Assembly (NCBI GenBank): GCA_902776565.1 | Contig: CACYQN010000019.1 | Location: forward strand, 1 to 54,454 | DNA length: 54,454 bases | Direction: 5' to 3' | From: an uncultured Bacteroidia bacterium | Lineage (GTDB): Bacteria > Bacteroidota > Bacteroidia > Bacteroidales > ML635J-15 | In this document: positions 43,508 through 51,127 of the stretch, in pieces | Layout: each line of letters starts with the position of its first letter | How positions within the stretch are numbered: position 1 is the first letter of the stretch | Made by a program: the position numbers and the translations under genes | The notes under the pieces: model-generated | What the model saw: the letters and a program-made list of their open reading frames with translations, nothing else | Databases searched by the model: none | Told to the model about the DNA's origin: nothing

Positions 43508-44299
43508 ATGGCTAGTAATCCTTTTGAAGTAGAGGCTATTCCTCGCAGAGTGATGCCTCTGATTTTTATGGTTGATACCTCCGGAAGTATGGGAGGTGCA
43601 AAAATTGCGCAACTGAACACCGCTGTTCGTGAATCGTTGAATGAAGTAGGTGAAATTTCAAAAAACAATGCAGATGCGCAAATTAAAGTGGCGGCACTTG
43701 AATTTGCAAGCAATGTACAATGGATGTATCCTCAGTTGGAGGATTCTGAATCGTTCAAATGGTGCGACCTTCAAGCTGGCGGTTTGACATCGTTTGGTGC
43801 AGCACTCAATGAACTGAACAACAAATTGTCAAGGTCACATGGTTTTATGTCAGAACCCAAGGGAACTCGTGCTCCTGCTATTATCTTATTGTCGGATGGA
43901 GAACCGACAGATGAATACAAGCATGCTCTTGAAAAAATAAAGGGTAACCCTTGGTTTAAGATTGCAGTTAAAGTTGCTATCGCCATTGGTGATGATGCTA
44001 ATAGGGATGTTTTGGCAGAGTTTACTGGTAACATTGAAGCTGTTATTACTGTGCATGATACTGATCAACTGAAGAAAATAATTCATGTAGTTAGCGTTAC
44101 TTCGTCAATGGTAGCATCACAATCTTCTTCGTTGACTACTTCGCAAACACCAAATGGTACCACTTCTGTGGTTGCAGACCCACAAAAACAAGTAGTTGAC
44201 AATATTCAGAATACAATCAGTTCTGATCCAAGCCTCGCTGGTGTTGACCAAGGTTCTTCAACAGCCAATGCAGGTACTGACGACTGGGGGAATTGGTAA
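43508..44299 (+). CDS. vWA-domain protein with intact MIDAS (TerY/YegL-like)
   Basis: 263 residues. Complete vWA: DTSGS (23-27), Thr in GGLTSFGAAL, and ILLSDGEPTDEY, followed by the last strands KIAVKVAIAIGDDANRDVL. The tail of 60 residues is Ser/Thr/Gln-rich with many phosphorylatable residues and ends DWGNW. TerY-like vWA proteins work as metal-dependent scaffolds or as targets of the partner kinase/phosphatase. The following hairpin terminator suggests that this gene can be the last of a shorter transcript. Confidence 0.92.
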   Translation: MASNPFEVEAIPRRVMPLIFMVDTSGSMGGAKIAQLNTAVRESLNEVGEISKNNADAQIKVAALEFASNVQWMYPQLEDSESFKWCDLQAGGLTSFGAALNELNNKLSRSHGFMSEPKGTRAPAIILLSDGEPTDEYKHALEKIKGNPWFKIAVKVAIAIGDDANRDVLAEFTGNIEAVITVHDTDQLKKIIHVVSVTSSMVASQSSSLTTSQTPNGTTSVVADPQKQVVDNIQNTISSDPSLAGVDQGSSTANAGTDDWGNW

Positions 44300-44311
44300 G
44301 TGATTATAAAT

Positions 44312-44347
44312 AAGGTGTATGCAAGCCATACACCTTTTATTTTTTTT
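44312..44347 (+). terminator. Intra-operon terminator or attenuator between vWA2 and PP2C
   Basis: AAGGTGTATG (44312-44321) pairs perfectly with CATACACCTT (44327-44336); a T-rich run follows to 44347. With no evident promoter before the phosphatase, its expression would depend on read-through. Confidence 0.85.
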
Positions 44348-44352
44348 GTAAA

Positions 44353-45465
44353 ATGGAAACTAAAAAAGATTTGGTATTTGCAATTAGCAAAGTTGGAGCA
44401 AAGCATCTTCCAAAAGGTGTTCCTTGTCAAGATTTCTCAACAAAATGGGAAGATGAGAATATGCAAGTGATTATTGTTTGCGATGGGCATGGTAGTCCTA
44501 CGTATGTCCGTAGTGATGTCGGGGCAAGATTGGCGGCAGAAGTCGCAGAAGAATCCATCAGAGAATTTGTGAAACAAACTGCACCGTCTTTGTTTTTAGG
44601 AAAGAAAGGTGCTGTTACTGCTCGTCCGGATGATAGTAATGACAGCCTTTGGGGAGGTGTATCTAGTAAATCAATGGATGAGATGTCCGAATTAGAATTG
44701 AATAATTTCAAGCAGAATAAGGCTTTTTTTGAGCAAGTCAAGGATATTCGGGAACAGGATTCTGTTATGGTTGCATTGTTCCAAAGTATATGTAAAAACT
44801 GGAAGGAAGTCATTCTTAAAGATAGTGAAGAACATCCTTTCACAGACTCTGAAAAAGCAGCTCTCGGGAATAATCGGCTTGAAAAGGCATACGGTAGCAC
44901 TTTGATGGCATTTGTAAAGACATATTATTATTGGTTCGCTTTTCAAATAGGAGATGGAAGGCTTATTGCTGTTGACAGACATTTGGATATGACCCAGCCA
45001 GTTCCATGGGACTGCAATTGTTTCCAAAATTTCACAACTTCGTTATGCAACACAGAACCTGTAAAATTATTTCGTTATGCCTTTGATGGAACAGAACATT
45101 TTCCTGCTGCAATATTCTGCTGTAGCGATGGCGTAGAAGATTCTTGGGGCGATTATGAAGCATCTCCTAATTTGTTACATAATTTTTACCGTGGTTTACT
45201 TGACCAATTTGTGAAAACTGGCACGGAAACGACATTGAAAAACATAGAGGACTTTCTGCCTGTATTAAGTAAAAAAGGAAGCGGAGACGATATGAGTTTG
45301 GCTGGCATTATTAATCTTGATGCATTGCAAGATGGCTTGGAGGAACAAGAAATAAGGGCAGAAATATGTAAATTGCAAGAGAAAGAGACACAAATAAAGG
45401 CGCGTATTGATGAAACTTGTGCGAAGGAAATAGCACAATGGAACGCAAAAGTTGATAACCAATAA
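44353..45465 (+). CDS. PP2C-family protein phosphatase (PphC-like)
   Basis: 370 residues. Metal motifs: DF in CQDFS, DGHGS (Asp44), QIGDG, CSDGVED, GDDMS (Asp312/313). A helical insertion of about 100 residues sits between motifs. The C-terminus is a coiled coil (LQEKETQIKARIDETCAKEIAQW). PphC-like enzymes lack the regulatory flap and dephosphorylate the partner system. It should reverse the kinase at 42.2 kb. Placed 53 bp after the second vWA gene, beyond the hairpin. Confidence 0.93.
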   Translation: METKKDLVFAISKVGAKHLPKGVPCQDFSTKWEDENMQVIIVCDGHGSPTYVRSDVGARLAAEVAEESIREFVKQTAPSLFLGKKGAVTARPDDSNDSLWGGVSSKSMDEMSELELNNFKQNKAFFEQVKDIREQDSVMVALFQSICKNWKEVILKDSEEHPFTDSEKAALGNNRLEKAYGSTLMAFVKTYYYWFAFQIGDGRLIAVDRHLDMTQPVPWDCNCFQNFTTSLCNTEPVKLFRYAFDGTEHFPAAIFCCSDGVEDSWGDYEASPNLLHNFYRGLLDQFVKTGTETTLKNIEDFLPVLSKKGSGDDMSLAGIINLDALQDGLEEQEIRAEICKLQEKETQIKARIDETCAKEIAQWNAKVDNQ

Positions 45466-45480
45466 TTAATACTGCACTGT

Positions 45481-46254
45481 ATGGATTTTGTTGCATGCGT
45501 CAAGCAATTTGTAAAGGAAAGGGGTGTTAAAGGAATTGCGGAACGGTCTTTTTATTCGATTATTTTGGATTATAATCCATTTGAAGAAGAGGATAATGGA
45601 CGGGCGATAAAAAGCATATTAAAAATCTTGTCGGAAAGCGGTAAGTTGGCTGTGATTCCACAAATGTCGGCTAATGACACTCAATGGAAAATAGAAGTTT
45701 CTAATATTATTAGTTATTCAGAATCGCAAGGCCTCAACAAAGAATATGCTTCGGAGTTGCTACATAAACTATTGTTAGGCATTGGGATTATTAATTCTAG
45801 ATTTGATTGGGACAAGGAGTTTGGTTCTAAAAAGTCACAAAGCGCATCTTCGTTTCCTGCTTCCTCAAAACAAAGCGGAAGTAGAAAAACTAATGCTAAT
45901 ACATATAGTAATACATACGCATCTAATCCTATACAATCGCAATCATTTTGGACAACGCCATCGCAATCCTCAAACAATTCTTGGTCAACAAATGGTTCTA
46001 ATGTTTCTAAAAAAAGAAATTCTCATCCTCGTAAAAACTACTTAAAAGAAGATTTCGTATGGCTAAAAGAAAATGCAAGCGGTGTATTTTTCGCATATTT
46101 TGTAGTATGTGTTTTGGGTCTTGTTGTTTCGCTTGTTGTTATAATTGTCGGATGGCTGGCAGATACTGGTCATGCGCCAATGTGGACTTGGCTTCTGTGG
46201 GAAAGCCTTGCCTTTGGTATAGTTTCAATTATTGGAGTCGGCGCTGGCGAATGA
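45481..46254 (+). CDS. Hypothetical protein with helical domain, disordered linker and membrane helices
   Basis: 257 residues. The first 110 are helical with SFYSIILDYNPF, GRAIKSILKILSESGKLAVI, GLNKEYASELLHKLLLGIGII, a pattern I have seen at the start of bacterial signalling proteins but cannot name. A Ser/Asn/Gln-rich linker (115-180) precedes two membrane helices (FFAYFVVCVLGLVVSLVVIIVGW and WTWLLWESLAFGIVSIIGV). The stop overlaps the next start by ATGA. Fifteen nt after the phosphatase gene, so it belongs to the operon; it may tether the system to the membrane. Confidence 0.7.
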   Translation: MDFVACVKQFVKERGVKGIAERSFYSIILDYNPFEEEDNGRAIKSILKILSESGKLAVIPQMSANDTQWKIEVSNIISYSESQGLNKEYASELLHKLLLGIGIINSRFDWDKEFGSKKSQSASSFPASSKQSGSRKTNANTYSNTYASNPIQSQSFWTTPSQSSNNSWSTNGSNVSKKRNSHPRKNYLKEDFVWLKENASGVFFAYFVVCVLGLVVSLVVIIVGWLADTGHAPMWTWLLWESLAFGIVSIIGVGAGE

Positions 46255-46535
46255 AAGTAGTACAGGCTATAGTATTCGTGGCGAACATCTTGTTTCTGCT
46301 GGTTGTCGATGCGTATCTATGGACGGTTTCGTGGTGTTGGGGACTTGGGTGTATTGTTGGGATTGTCGGATTCTTCATCGGTTATAGTTTAAGTGGCGGT
46401 ATGACTTTGGCTCCTCGCGACTACTGGAGAAATTCGCAGTACGCAGTCTTCAAGAAAAAACTCGCATACGGAAACTCTATAGCAGGTGTTACTGCCGTAA
46501 TTGCTTCGCTGGTACTTATGGCATTTAGTTCGTAA
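46251..46535 (+). CDS. Small membrane protein
   Basis: 94 residues from ATG 46251, overlapping the upstream stop by 4 bp (ATGA). Three hydrophobic segments (VVQAIVFVANILFLLVV, GLGCIVGIVGFFIGYSL, SIAGVTAVIASLVLMAFSS). No soluble domain. Translationally coupled to its neighbour, probably an inner-membrane partner. Confidence 0.68.
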   Translation: MKVVQAIVFVANILFLLVVDAYLWTVSWCWGLGCIVGIVGFFIGYSLSGGMTLAPRDYWRNSQYAVFKKKLAYGNSIAGVTAVIASLVLMAFSS

Positions 46536-46554
46536 TTATTAAGTAATTGTGTAA

Positions 46555-47586
46555 ATGGACTTTAGAAAATTCATTCTTGTTTTAGTGATTCTTGTGGTGG
46601 CATTCTGCCTGTTGCCTGCCATTTTCTTCTTGACTGGCAAATACAATGCGAAATCTTTCTTTAGCAAACCGCCGTCTGCCGTGCTGGAGAATTTTCGTTG
46701 CGACCACAATGTATTGGACGATAATGGCATAAATACTATGCAGTTGACTGCAGTTATCAATACTCACAATATAGTTGATAGCACAATCATTTTCAGTATG
46801 GAATTCTACTATTCCGATGGCTCTCCTATGCTGTCGAACCTTGACAGAAAGCCAGTTGCCGTCCAGAAGCAATTGGCGGTACATTGCAGCGACACTTCAA
46901 TAACAGATGTGACCTATATGGATTACAATGTCTTTCCAGACGAAAGTTTAGGACAAGAAGTAGAATGTCGTACGGTTCTTACATATAGCGATTGGACTGG
47001 CGAAAGGGAGCGTCACGAACAAGATAAGACCCTTGTGCTGTATCCTGATTTTACAGAAAGCAATGTGTCATCAACACAAAACAATAATCCAAAGACTGAA
47101 AAGCAAAAGTCTGGCACTCAAAACAAACAATCCAAAGAAACCCCAATATCATTAGGAAAAAGCGAAAATACAGATGGACGAACGGCACTTGTCAAGGATA
47201 TAACTATAAGGCATAACACGCGCAACGGGGGGCAAGACGGGATTACATTAACTGTCAATTTCGTGTGCAACAACCTTAAAAATGCAAACTTATATTGTAT
47301 GGTAAGTTTCTATAACGAAGACAAATCCGAAATACAGCAAAAGATTTACAACGAGAAATATCGTTCACAGGCAGGTACTGTGATTGTTGGCGATTTTGTA
47401 GTTCCGCCATCAAGTCCATACACGACAAAGATAGATTTGTTCATTCCGTACAATCAACTTTCTGCATCGGGACAAGGAAACTCAAAGATGCTGCTTAGCG
47501 CAAGCATACTCAATTTCCGCACGAATACAGATGTGGAAGCACTTGATATTAGCAGTCTTTATCCTTTTTATGTGGAAAAATTATGA
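46555..47586 (+). CDS. Membrane-anchored protein with two beta domains
   Basis: 343 residues. An N-terminal membrane helix (FILVLVILVVAFCLLPAIFFL) is followed by two homologous beta domains, at about 45-165 and 210-335. Both have the order H-N..., L/T-V.F/I.N..., F-Y-x-E/D-G/K-S and an F.P/VPP..SPY strand. Between them is an Asn/Lys/Thr-rich linker. The same kind of beta domain occurs in other Bacteroidales envelope proteins. It probably faces the periplasm. Overlaps the next gene by 4 bp. Confidence 0.7.
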   Translation: MDFRKFILVLVILVVAFCLLPAIFFLTGKYNAKSFFSKPPSAVLENFRCDHNVLDDNGINTMQLTAVINTHNIVDSTIIFSMEFYYSDGSPMLSNLDRKPVAVQKQLAVHCSDTSITDVTYMDYNVFPDESLGQEVECRTVLTYSDWTGERERHEQDKTLVLYPDFTESNVSSTQNNNPKTEKQKSGTQNKQSKETPISLGKSENTDGRTALVKDITIRHNTRNGGQDGITLTVNFVCNNLKNANLYCMVSFYNEDKSEIQQKIYNEKYRSQAGTVIVGDFVVPPSSPYTTKIDLFIPYNQLSASGQGNSKMLLSASILNFRTNTDVEALDISSLYPFYVEKL

Positions 47587-47987
47587 TTACAAGGTTAGAA
47601 AAAATAGTATTTGTCGTTGCTACTGTTTTCAATTTGCTTTTAATCTTTTGGCTTGATGATGCCAACTGTACATTTTTATTCTTGTTTATCATATTCCTGT
47701 GGTGCTTGGTCTATTTCATCATCTATCTGGTGCGCAAAAACATAACAATGAAGTGCAAACGGTGTGGAGCAAAAGGTTCTATGCGTTACTTGGGTAAAAA
47801 ATGTGTCGGAGAAAAAGCCTTGAGAAAGCTCAAAGAAACCGACTCAACGGGAAGACGGGTGCAGCCATATTATGTATATGGTAGGTTGCTAACATACAAG
47901 GAGGTTAAGCGGTGCATACATTGTGGCAATACAGAATATTGGGCTTCGGAAATGGAAGAGTGGGACGACGAAAGCATTAGGAGATGA
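47583..47987 (+). CDS. Membrane protein with cytoplasmic zinc ribbon
   Basis: 134 residues. Two membrane helices (IVFVVATVFNLLLIFWL, CTFLFLFIIFLWCLVYFIIYLV) are followed by a zinc-ribbon-like segment CKRCGAKG ... CIHCG. It overlaps the upstream stop (ATGA). A second zinc-ribbon protein in the same operon as the zinc-ribbon kinase. Last gene of the operon; no clear terminator follows. Confidence 0.7.
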   Translation: MITRLEKIVFVVATVFNLLLIFWLDDANCTFLFLFIIFLWCLVYFIIYLVRKNITMKCKRCGAKGSMRYLGKKCVGEKALRKLKETDSTGRRVQPYYVYGRLLTYKEVKRCIHCGNTEYWASEMEEWDDESIRR

Positions 47988-48038
47988 TTAGTATTAAGGC
48001 TGTATGGCACTGGTTACTAAATAATTTTATGCTTACAT

Positions 48039-48125
48039 CTATTTTTCTACCCAGTCAACACATTTTATGCCTGGCATTTGGCTAAAGTGCTTGAGATTGT
48101 GAGTAACGACAGTATGGTCAATCAT
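48039..48125 (-). pseudogene. VapC (PIN-domain toxin) C-terminal remnant
   Basis: 28 codons encode MIDHTVVTHNLKHFSQMPGIKCVDWVEK. VVTHNLKHF...GIKCVDW is the usual C-terminus of PIN-domain VapC toxins (about 130 residues). The N-terminal 100 residues, with the catalytic acids, are gone. It overlaps the antitoxin-like ORF in the adjacent frame, so one deletion removed the middle. Confidence 0.8.
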
Positions 48126-48282
48126 CAAGGTTAACTTCTCGGTTTGCAGGTCGCCCATCGTTACGATGCTTCATCATCTGATAATACTCTTCTCCTTCTT
48201 CTGTTTCTGACCATATTCCTCCCATTTCCAAGAATCTTTTCAACAATTCATCTTCGGAGTTCATTTCTGCTGATGTTGTCAT
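48118..48282 (-). CDS. VapB-like antitoxin, possibly orphan or 3'-altered
   Basis: 54 residues, MTTSAEMNSEDELLKRFLEMGGIWSETEEGEEYYQMMKHRNDGRPANREVNLDD. The acidic composition and NRxV ending are typical of the antitoxin of PIN toxins. It has a good promoter 25 nt upstream. The reading frame may be intact although its toxin is deleted. It lacks an obvious N-terminal DNA-binding fold. Confidence 0.6.
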   Translation of the reverse strand: MTTSAEMNSEDELLKRFLEMGGIWSETEEGEEYYQMMKHRNDGRPANREVNLDD

Positions 48283-48304
48283 AAGCCTATCGTTTATTTT
48301 TTTG

Positions 48305-48335
48305 CAAAATTAAAGGAAAACTTTTGATATACAAG
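48305..48335 (-). promoter_or_regulatory. Promoter of VapB-like gene
   Basis: On the minus strand CTTG (48335-48332), 19 nt, TAATTTTG (48312-48305). Confidence 0.65.
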
Positions 48336-48399
48336 CAACTGATAAAAATCTAATGCGTATCATTTCTATATGGTAAATTTTGTGACACCTACTTATGTG

Positions 48400-48454
48400 A
48401 AAGTGCTGCCCATCCACAGCACTTTTGTGCTTAAAATGCTGTTTATGGACAGCA
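48400..48454. repeat. Two adjacent related hairpins
   Basis: AAAGTGCTG-cccatcca-CAGCACTTT (48400-48425) and TGCTGT-ttatgg-ACAGCA (48437-48454). Both share the TGCTG/CAGCA core. They lie between the vapBC remnant and the next promoter and could be operators or recombination-site relics. Confidence 0.7.
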
Positions 48455-48532
48455 CAAATAATTAACGAACAATAGGTATTGTGCTGATTTTTACTCAAAA
48501 TGCAAAAAAGTTTGAAAATAATTGCCAAATTT

Positions 48533-48564
48533 TTTGGTCATATCGGAAATTTATTTTACTTTTG
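48533..48564 (+). promoter_or_regulatory. Promoter of the 48.7-51.8 kb gene group
   Basis: TTTG (48533-48536), 20 nt, TACTTTTG (48557-48564). The 5' UTR of about 135 nt contains a CGGC-cttga-GCCG hairpin. Confidence 0.72.
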
Positions 48565-48708
48565 CATTGATTTCCAATAGGGAAGAAAGTTCTTTGAGAA
48601 TTTTAGCATCAAGAGACGGCCTTGAGCCGCTCCAACCGAGCAACATAACGCTACGGTGGGAAAACGATGTGAATTGATGGATTGTTTAATTTGTTAATTA
48701 AAATAGTT

Positions 48709-49899
48709 ATGGACGCAAAAAGTTTAAATTCAAGTGAAAATTCGTGCGATGAAGTAAAATTTTCGTCGAATGTTAGTTATGTATCTGTAAAAAGCACTTA
48801 CCGCCCAAAATTCAGCCTTTCTGGAGAAGAGAAAGAGAAGGCACTACTAGAGGGAAAAATCAAGTTGCTTGATGGTAGCGAGTTGAAATGCTATTCTTTG
48901 CCGCAGACGATGCCGGAAGTTGACAATACGATGCGGCTTGATACCACGGGTACTTATCTTATAATAGGTAGGAATAATGCTAAGAAACATGTCAAGACCG
49001 AAAAAGAGAAAAATGCAGAGATAATGGCAGGGGCAGCAGAGAAGCAGTTGTTTCTCGAAAATGCCTTTTTACTTTTGGCTAACAGCAAGCGTATTTTGAG
49101 CGACAGTCGTATGTTCCTGTGTCCGGTACCGATACAGAACGGACTTGCTTACACTGGTACATCAGGATTCCACTGTTTGACATTGGGTGTTTACATTGAA
49201 TGGTGGATGAACTGCAGAGCATCTGTGCATATAGATGGAGATGGAACAAAATGGCTGGTCTATTGCTTTGTAGGAAGTCCTTTAAGCGGTCGAAACAATT
49301 GCGGTCTGGTAAATGAGCAAGGTAAAATGAAGAGTTGCCAAGTCGGATCTTTCTCGGAATTGTGGCGACCTTTCGTTGAGATTAATTCAAGGTATGATTA
49401 TGCAAAAAGTCGCTATGAGGCGTATTCGCTTAAGCAGGTGCTTGAATTGCTTGGAACTGATTGCGATTACAATGCCGTGAATATATTGTTTCTGGAGAAT
49501 AGAAATATGGATTTGACCTTTCAGGTTAGCTCCTTGAGAAATCAAGTTCTTGATATGACCGCTAAATTGCATAAGGCATTGATGGAACTTAAAACCTGCG
49601 AATTGCGGAATTTTATTGAAGCATATAACAAGCTTAAAGATGAAACTGACAAGCATGTTTCTGATATTCGCGAGGAAAGGATAAGATTGCGCAAACTCTT
49701 GAGAAGCAATGCAATTGGAAATGTAGAGTATCAAAAGAATTGGTCTCCGCTAAGACGCGCAAAGGAAAGTGCCATATATAAATTTCAGAATTTTGTGTAT
49801 TCATCGTTGCTTTCCATTTTTCCTGATGAGCGGATAACATTGGATGAGGTAAAGGAGTTTCTGGAAGAAAATGATAAGGATGAAAAAAATATTAACTGA
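48709..49899 (+). CDS. Hypothetical protein with C-terminal coiled coil
   Basis: 396 residues from ATG 48709. A mixed N-terminal domain (residues 20-240) contains Cys in FLCPVP, FHCLTLG, WMNCRAS, YCFVGSPLSGRNNC, plus a Trp pair (IEWWMN). From 260 to 350 it is helical and strongly coiled coil (VSSLRNQVLDMTAKLHKALMEL, DIREERIRLRKLLRSN). Acidic tail. No signal peptide, so cytoplasmic. Not recognised. First of five same-strand genes with short gaps. Confidence 0.68.
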   Translation: MDAKSLNSSENSCDEVKFSSNVSYVSVKSTYRPKFSLSGEEKEKALLEGKIKLLDGSELKCYSLPQTMPEVDNTMRLDTTGTYLIIGRNNAKKHVKTEKEKNAEIMAGAAEKQLFLENAFLLLANSKRILSDSRMFLCPVPIQNGLAYTGTSGFHCLTLGVYIEWWMNCRASVHIDGDGTKWLVYCFVGSPLSGRNNCGLVNEQGKMKSCQVGSFSELWRPFVEINSRYDYAKSRYEAYSLKQVLELLGTDCDYNAVNILFLENRNMDLTFQVSSLRNQVLDMTAKLHKALMELKTCELRNFIEAYNKLKDETDKHVSDIREERIRLRKLLRSNAIGNVEYQKNWSPLRRAKESAIYKFQNFVYSSLLSIFPDERITLDEVKEFLEENDKDEKNIN

Positions 49900-49915
49900 T
49901 TAAAAATTAAGAATT

Positions 49916-50143
49916 ATGGGATTTCTAAGAGACTTAGGTATGATGGCTGCAGGATACGCCATCTCGGGACTGAGTGAAAGCAATGCTGTTGCCGAACTGG
50001 TCGATAGCAAGTTCGGAAACAAGTCGCTCGAGGAGTTAATTGACAAGTGGGCACACGACCACAACATCTATATGCGCAACGACGACCTCTACTGCGAACT
50101 TTTGAGGATTGCCGAGAAATACCGTGACCCGTATGTGAGATAA
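49916..50143 (+). CDS. Small hypothetical protein
   Basis: 75 residues, MGFLRDLGMMAAGYAISGLSES..., with a glycine-zipper-like start (GMMAAGYAISG) and a charged helical rest (KSLEELIDKWAHDHNIYMRNDDLYCELLRIAEKY). It begins 16 nt after the preceding stop. Its base composition is more GC-rich than the flanking genes. Unknown. Confidence 0.6.
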   Translation: MGFLRDLGMMAAGYAISGLSESNAVAELVDSKFGNKSLEELIDKWAHDHNIYMRNDDLYCELLRIAEKYRDPYVR

Positions 50144-50173
50144 TAGCTAAGCCATTTGTTGCAAAACTGCGCA

Positions 50174-50200
50174 ACTTGTACCACCAAAAACGGCACAAGT
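50174..50200 (+). other. Hairpin in leader of small membrane protein gene
   Basis: ACTTGTaCC pairs with GGcACAAGT around ACCAAAAAC. It lies in the 121-nt gap between the two small genes; no T-run, so not a plain terminator. Confidence 0.5.
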
Positions 50201-50265
50201 CAGGGGATGCACGGCCTTGTATTGAAGTAAATTAAGAATAAATAATAACTAAAAACTTGTTGAAA

Positions 50266-50451
50266 ATGAAAGCGTTAATTAAAGTATTCATAGTGGTGTT
50301 CTTGATTATGTTCCTTATCCCGATGCTTTGTGTAATTGCAGCCGAAATAGGAGTTGTCAGCTGGTTTGCCGGAAGCGACTTCGGCTACATCTTGATAACA
50401 GTCGTATCCATTCTGCTGTTTGTCTTTTTCCTGATAAAGATTTTCAGCTAA
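50266..50451 (+). CDS. Small membrane protein, two helices
   Basis: 61 residues from ATG 50266 (MKALIKVFIVVFLIMFLIPMLCVIAAEIG). Two hydrophobic segments separated by a short loop (VVSWFAGSDFG). Too short for a domain call; holin-like in size but without other phage genes nearby. Confidence 0.6.
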   Translation: MKALIKVFIVVFLIMFLIPMLCVIAAEIGVVSWFAGSDFGYILITVVSILLFVFFLIKIFS

Positions 50452-50492
50452 AGGATTGATTATGTTTAACTAATAAGAGAAAGGATAATAAA

Positions 50493-51077
50493 ATGGAAAA
50501 GAATTTTAAAGATGCCGTAAGTGACAAGTTGTGTGACTTTATTAATTCAAAGAAATTGACTAGCAGGCAGATGTACGAGACTATAGGTTGTCCGACAATC
50601 AATTTGAACTTCTCGCAGAGTAGGTTTTATTACGGTGGGAGCTTGGAAGCCCTTTGCAGTCTGGCGAGGGAAGGTCGCATTGTGCTGTTCGATTCGTCGT
50701 GGGGTGAAATAGAAGCGAAATCGGACAATTGCAAAGGCACAAAGCCAGGTTTTGACGATATTTCACCTAATGGTTGTGGTGGCAGTCCTTGTTATAAATA
50801 CACTTTTAACAAAGAGAGTGTTGTTGTTGAAGCTAGTTTTTACGATGAAGATGTTGATGATTGGAGCGACTATATAAATGTAAAAAGAATATGGCAGCAT
50901 AGAACTTTCGTGTTCAAGCCGATTGATGGTGACGAATCGTCGCTGGACTCTATACTCGATGTTTTCTGGAAATGGATTGGCGACAGGTTCTTTGACTGGT
51001 CTCTCGATAAAATCCTAAACGAACAGGCGGAGCGTTTGGTTTCTAACTTTATGAAGGAAAATTTTGAAAATGAATAG
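50493..51077 (+). CDS. Hypothetical protein
   Basis: 194 residues, MEKNFKDAVSDKLCDFINSKKL.... The first 70 residues are helical with a basic patch; a beta-rich middle has CKGTKPGFDDISPNGCGGSPCYKY (three Cys) and VVVEASFYDEDVDDWSDYINV; the end is helical. No signal peptide. No recognised family. It shares the plus-strand run with its neighbours, 41 nt after the small membrane protein. Confidence 0.65.
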   Translation: MEKNFKDAVSDKLCDFINSKKLTSRQMYETIGCPTINLNFSQSRFYYGGSLEALCSLAREGRIVLFDSSWGEIEAKSDNCKGTKPGFDDISPNGCGGSPCYKYTFNKESVVVEASFYDEDVDDWSDYINVKRIWQHRTFVFKPIDGDESSLDSILDVFWKWIGDRFFDWSLDKILNEQAERLVSNFMKENFENE

Positions 51078-51127
51078 GGGTATCATCAAAAATAAATCAG
51101 AAAAATGAAAATTAAGAGAATGTAATT

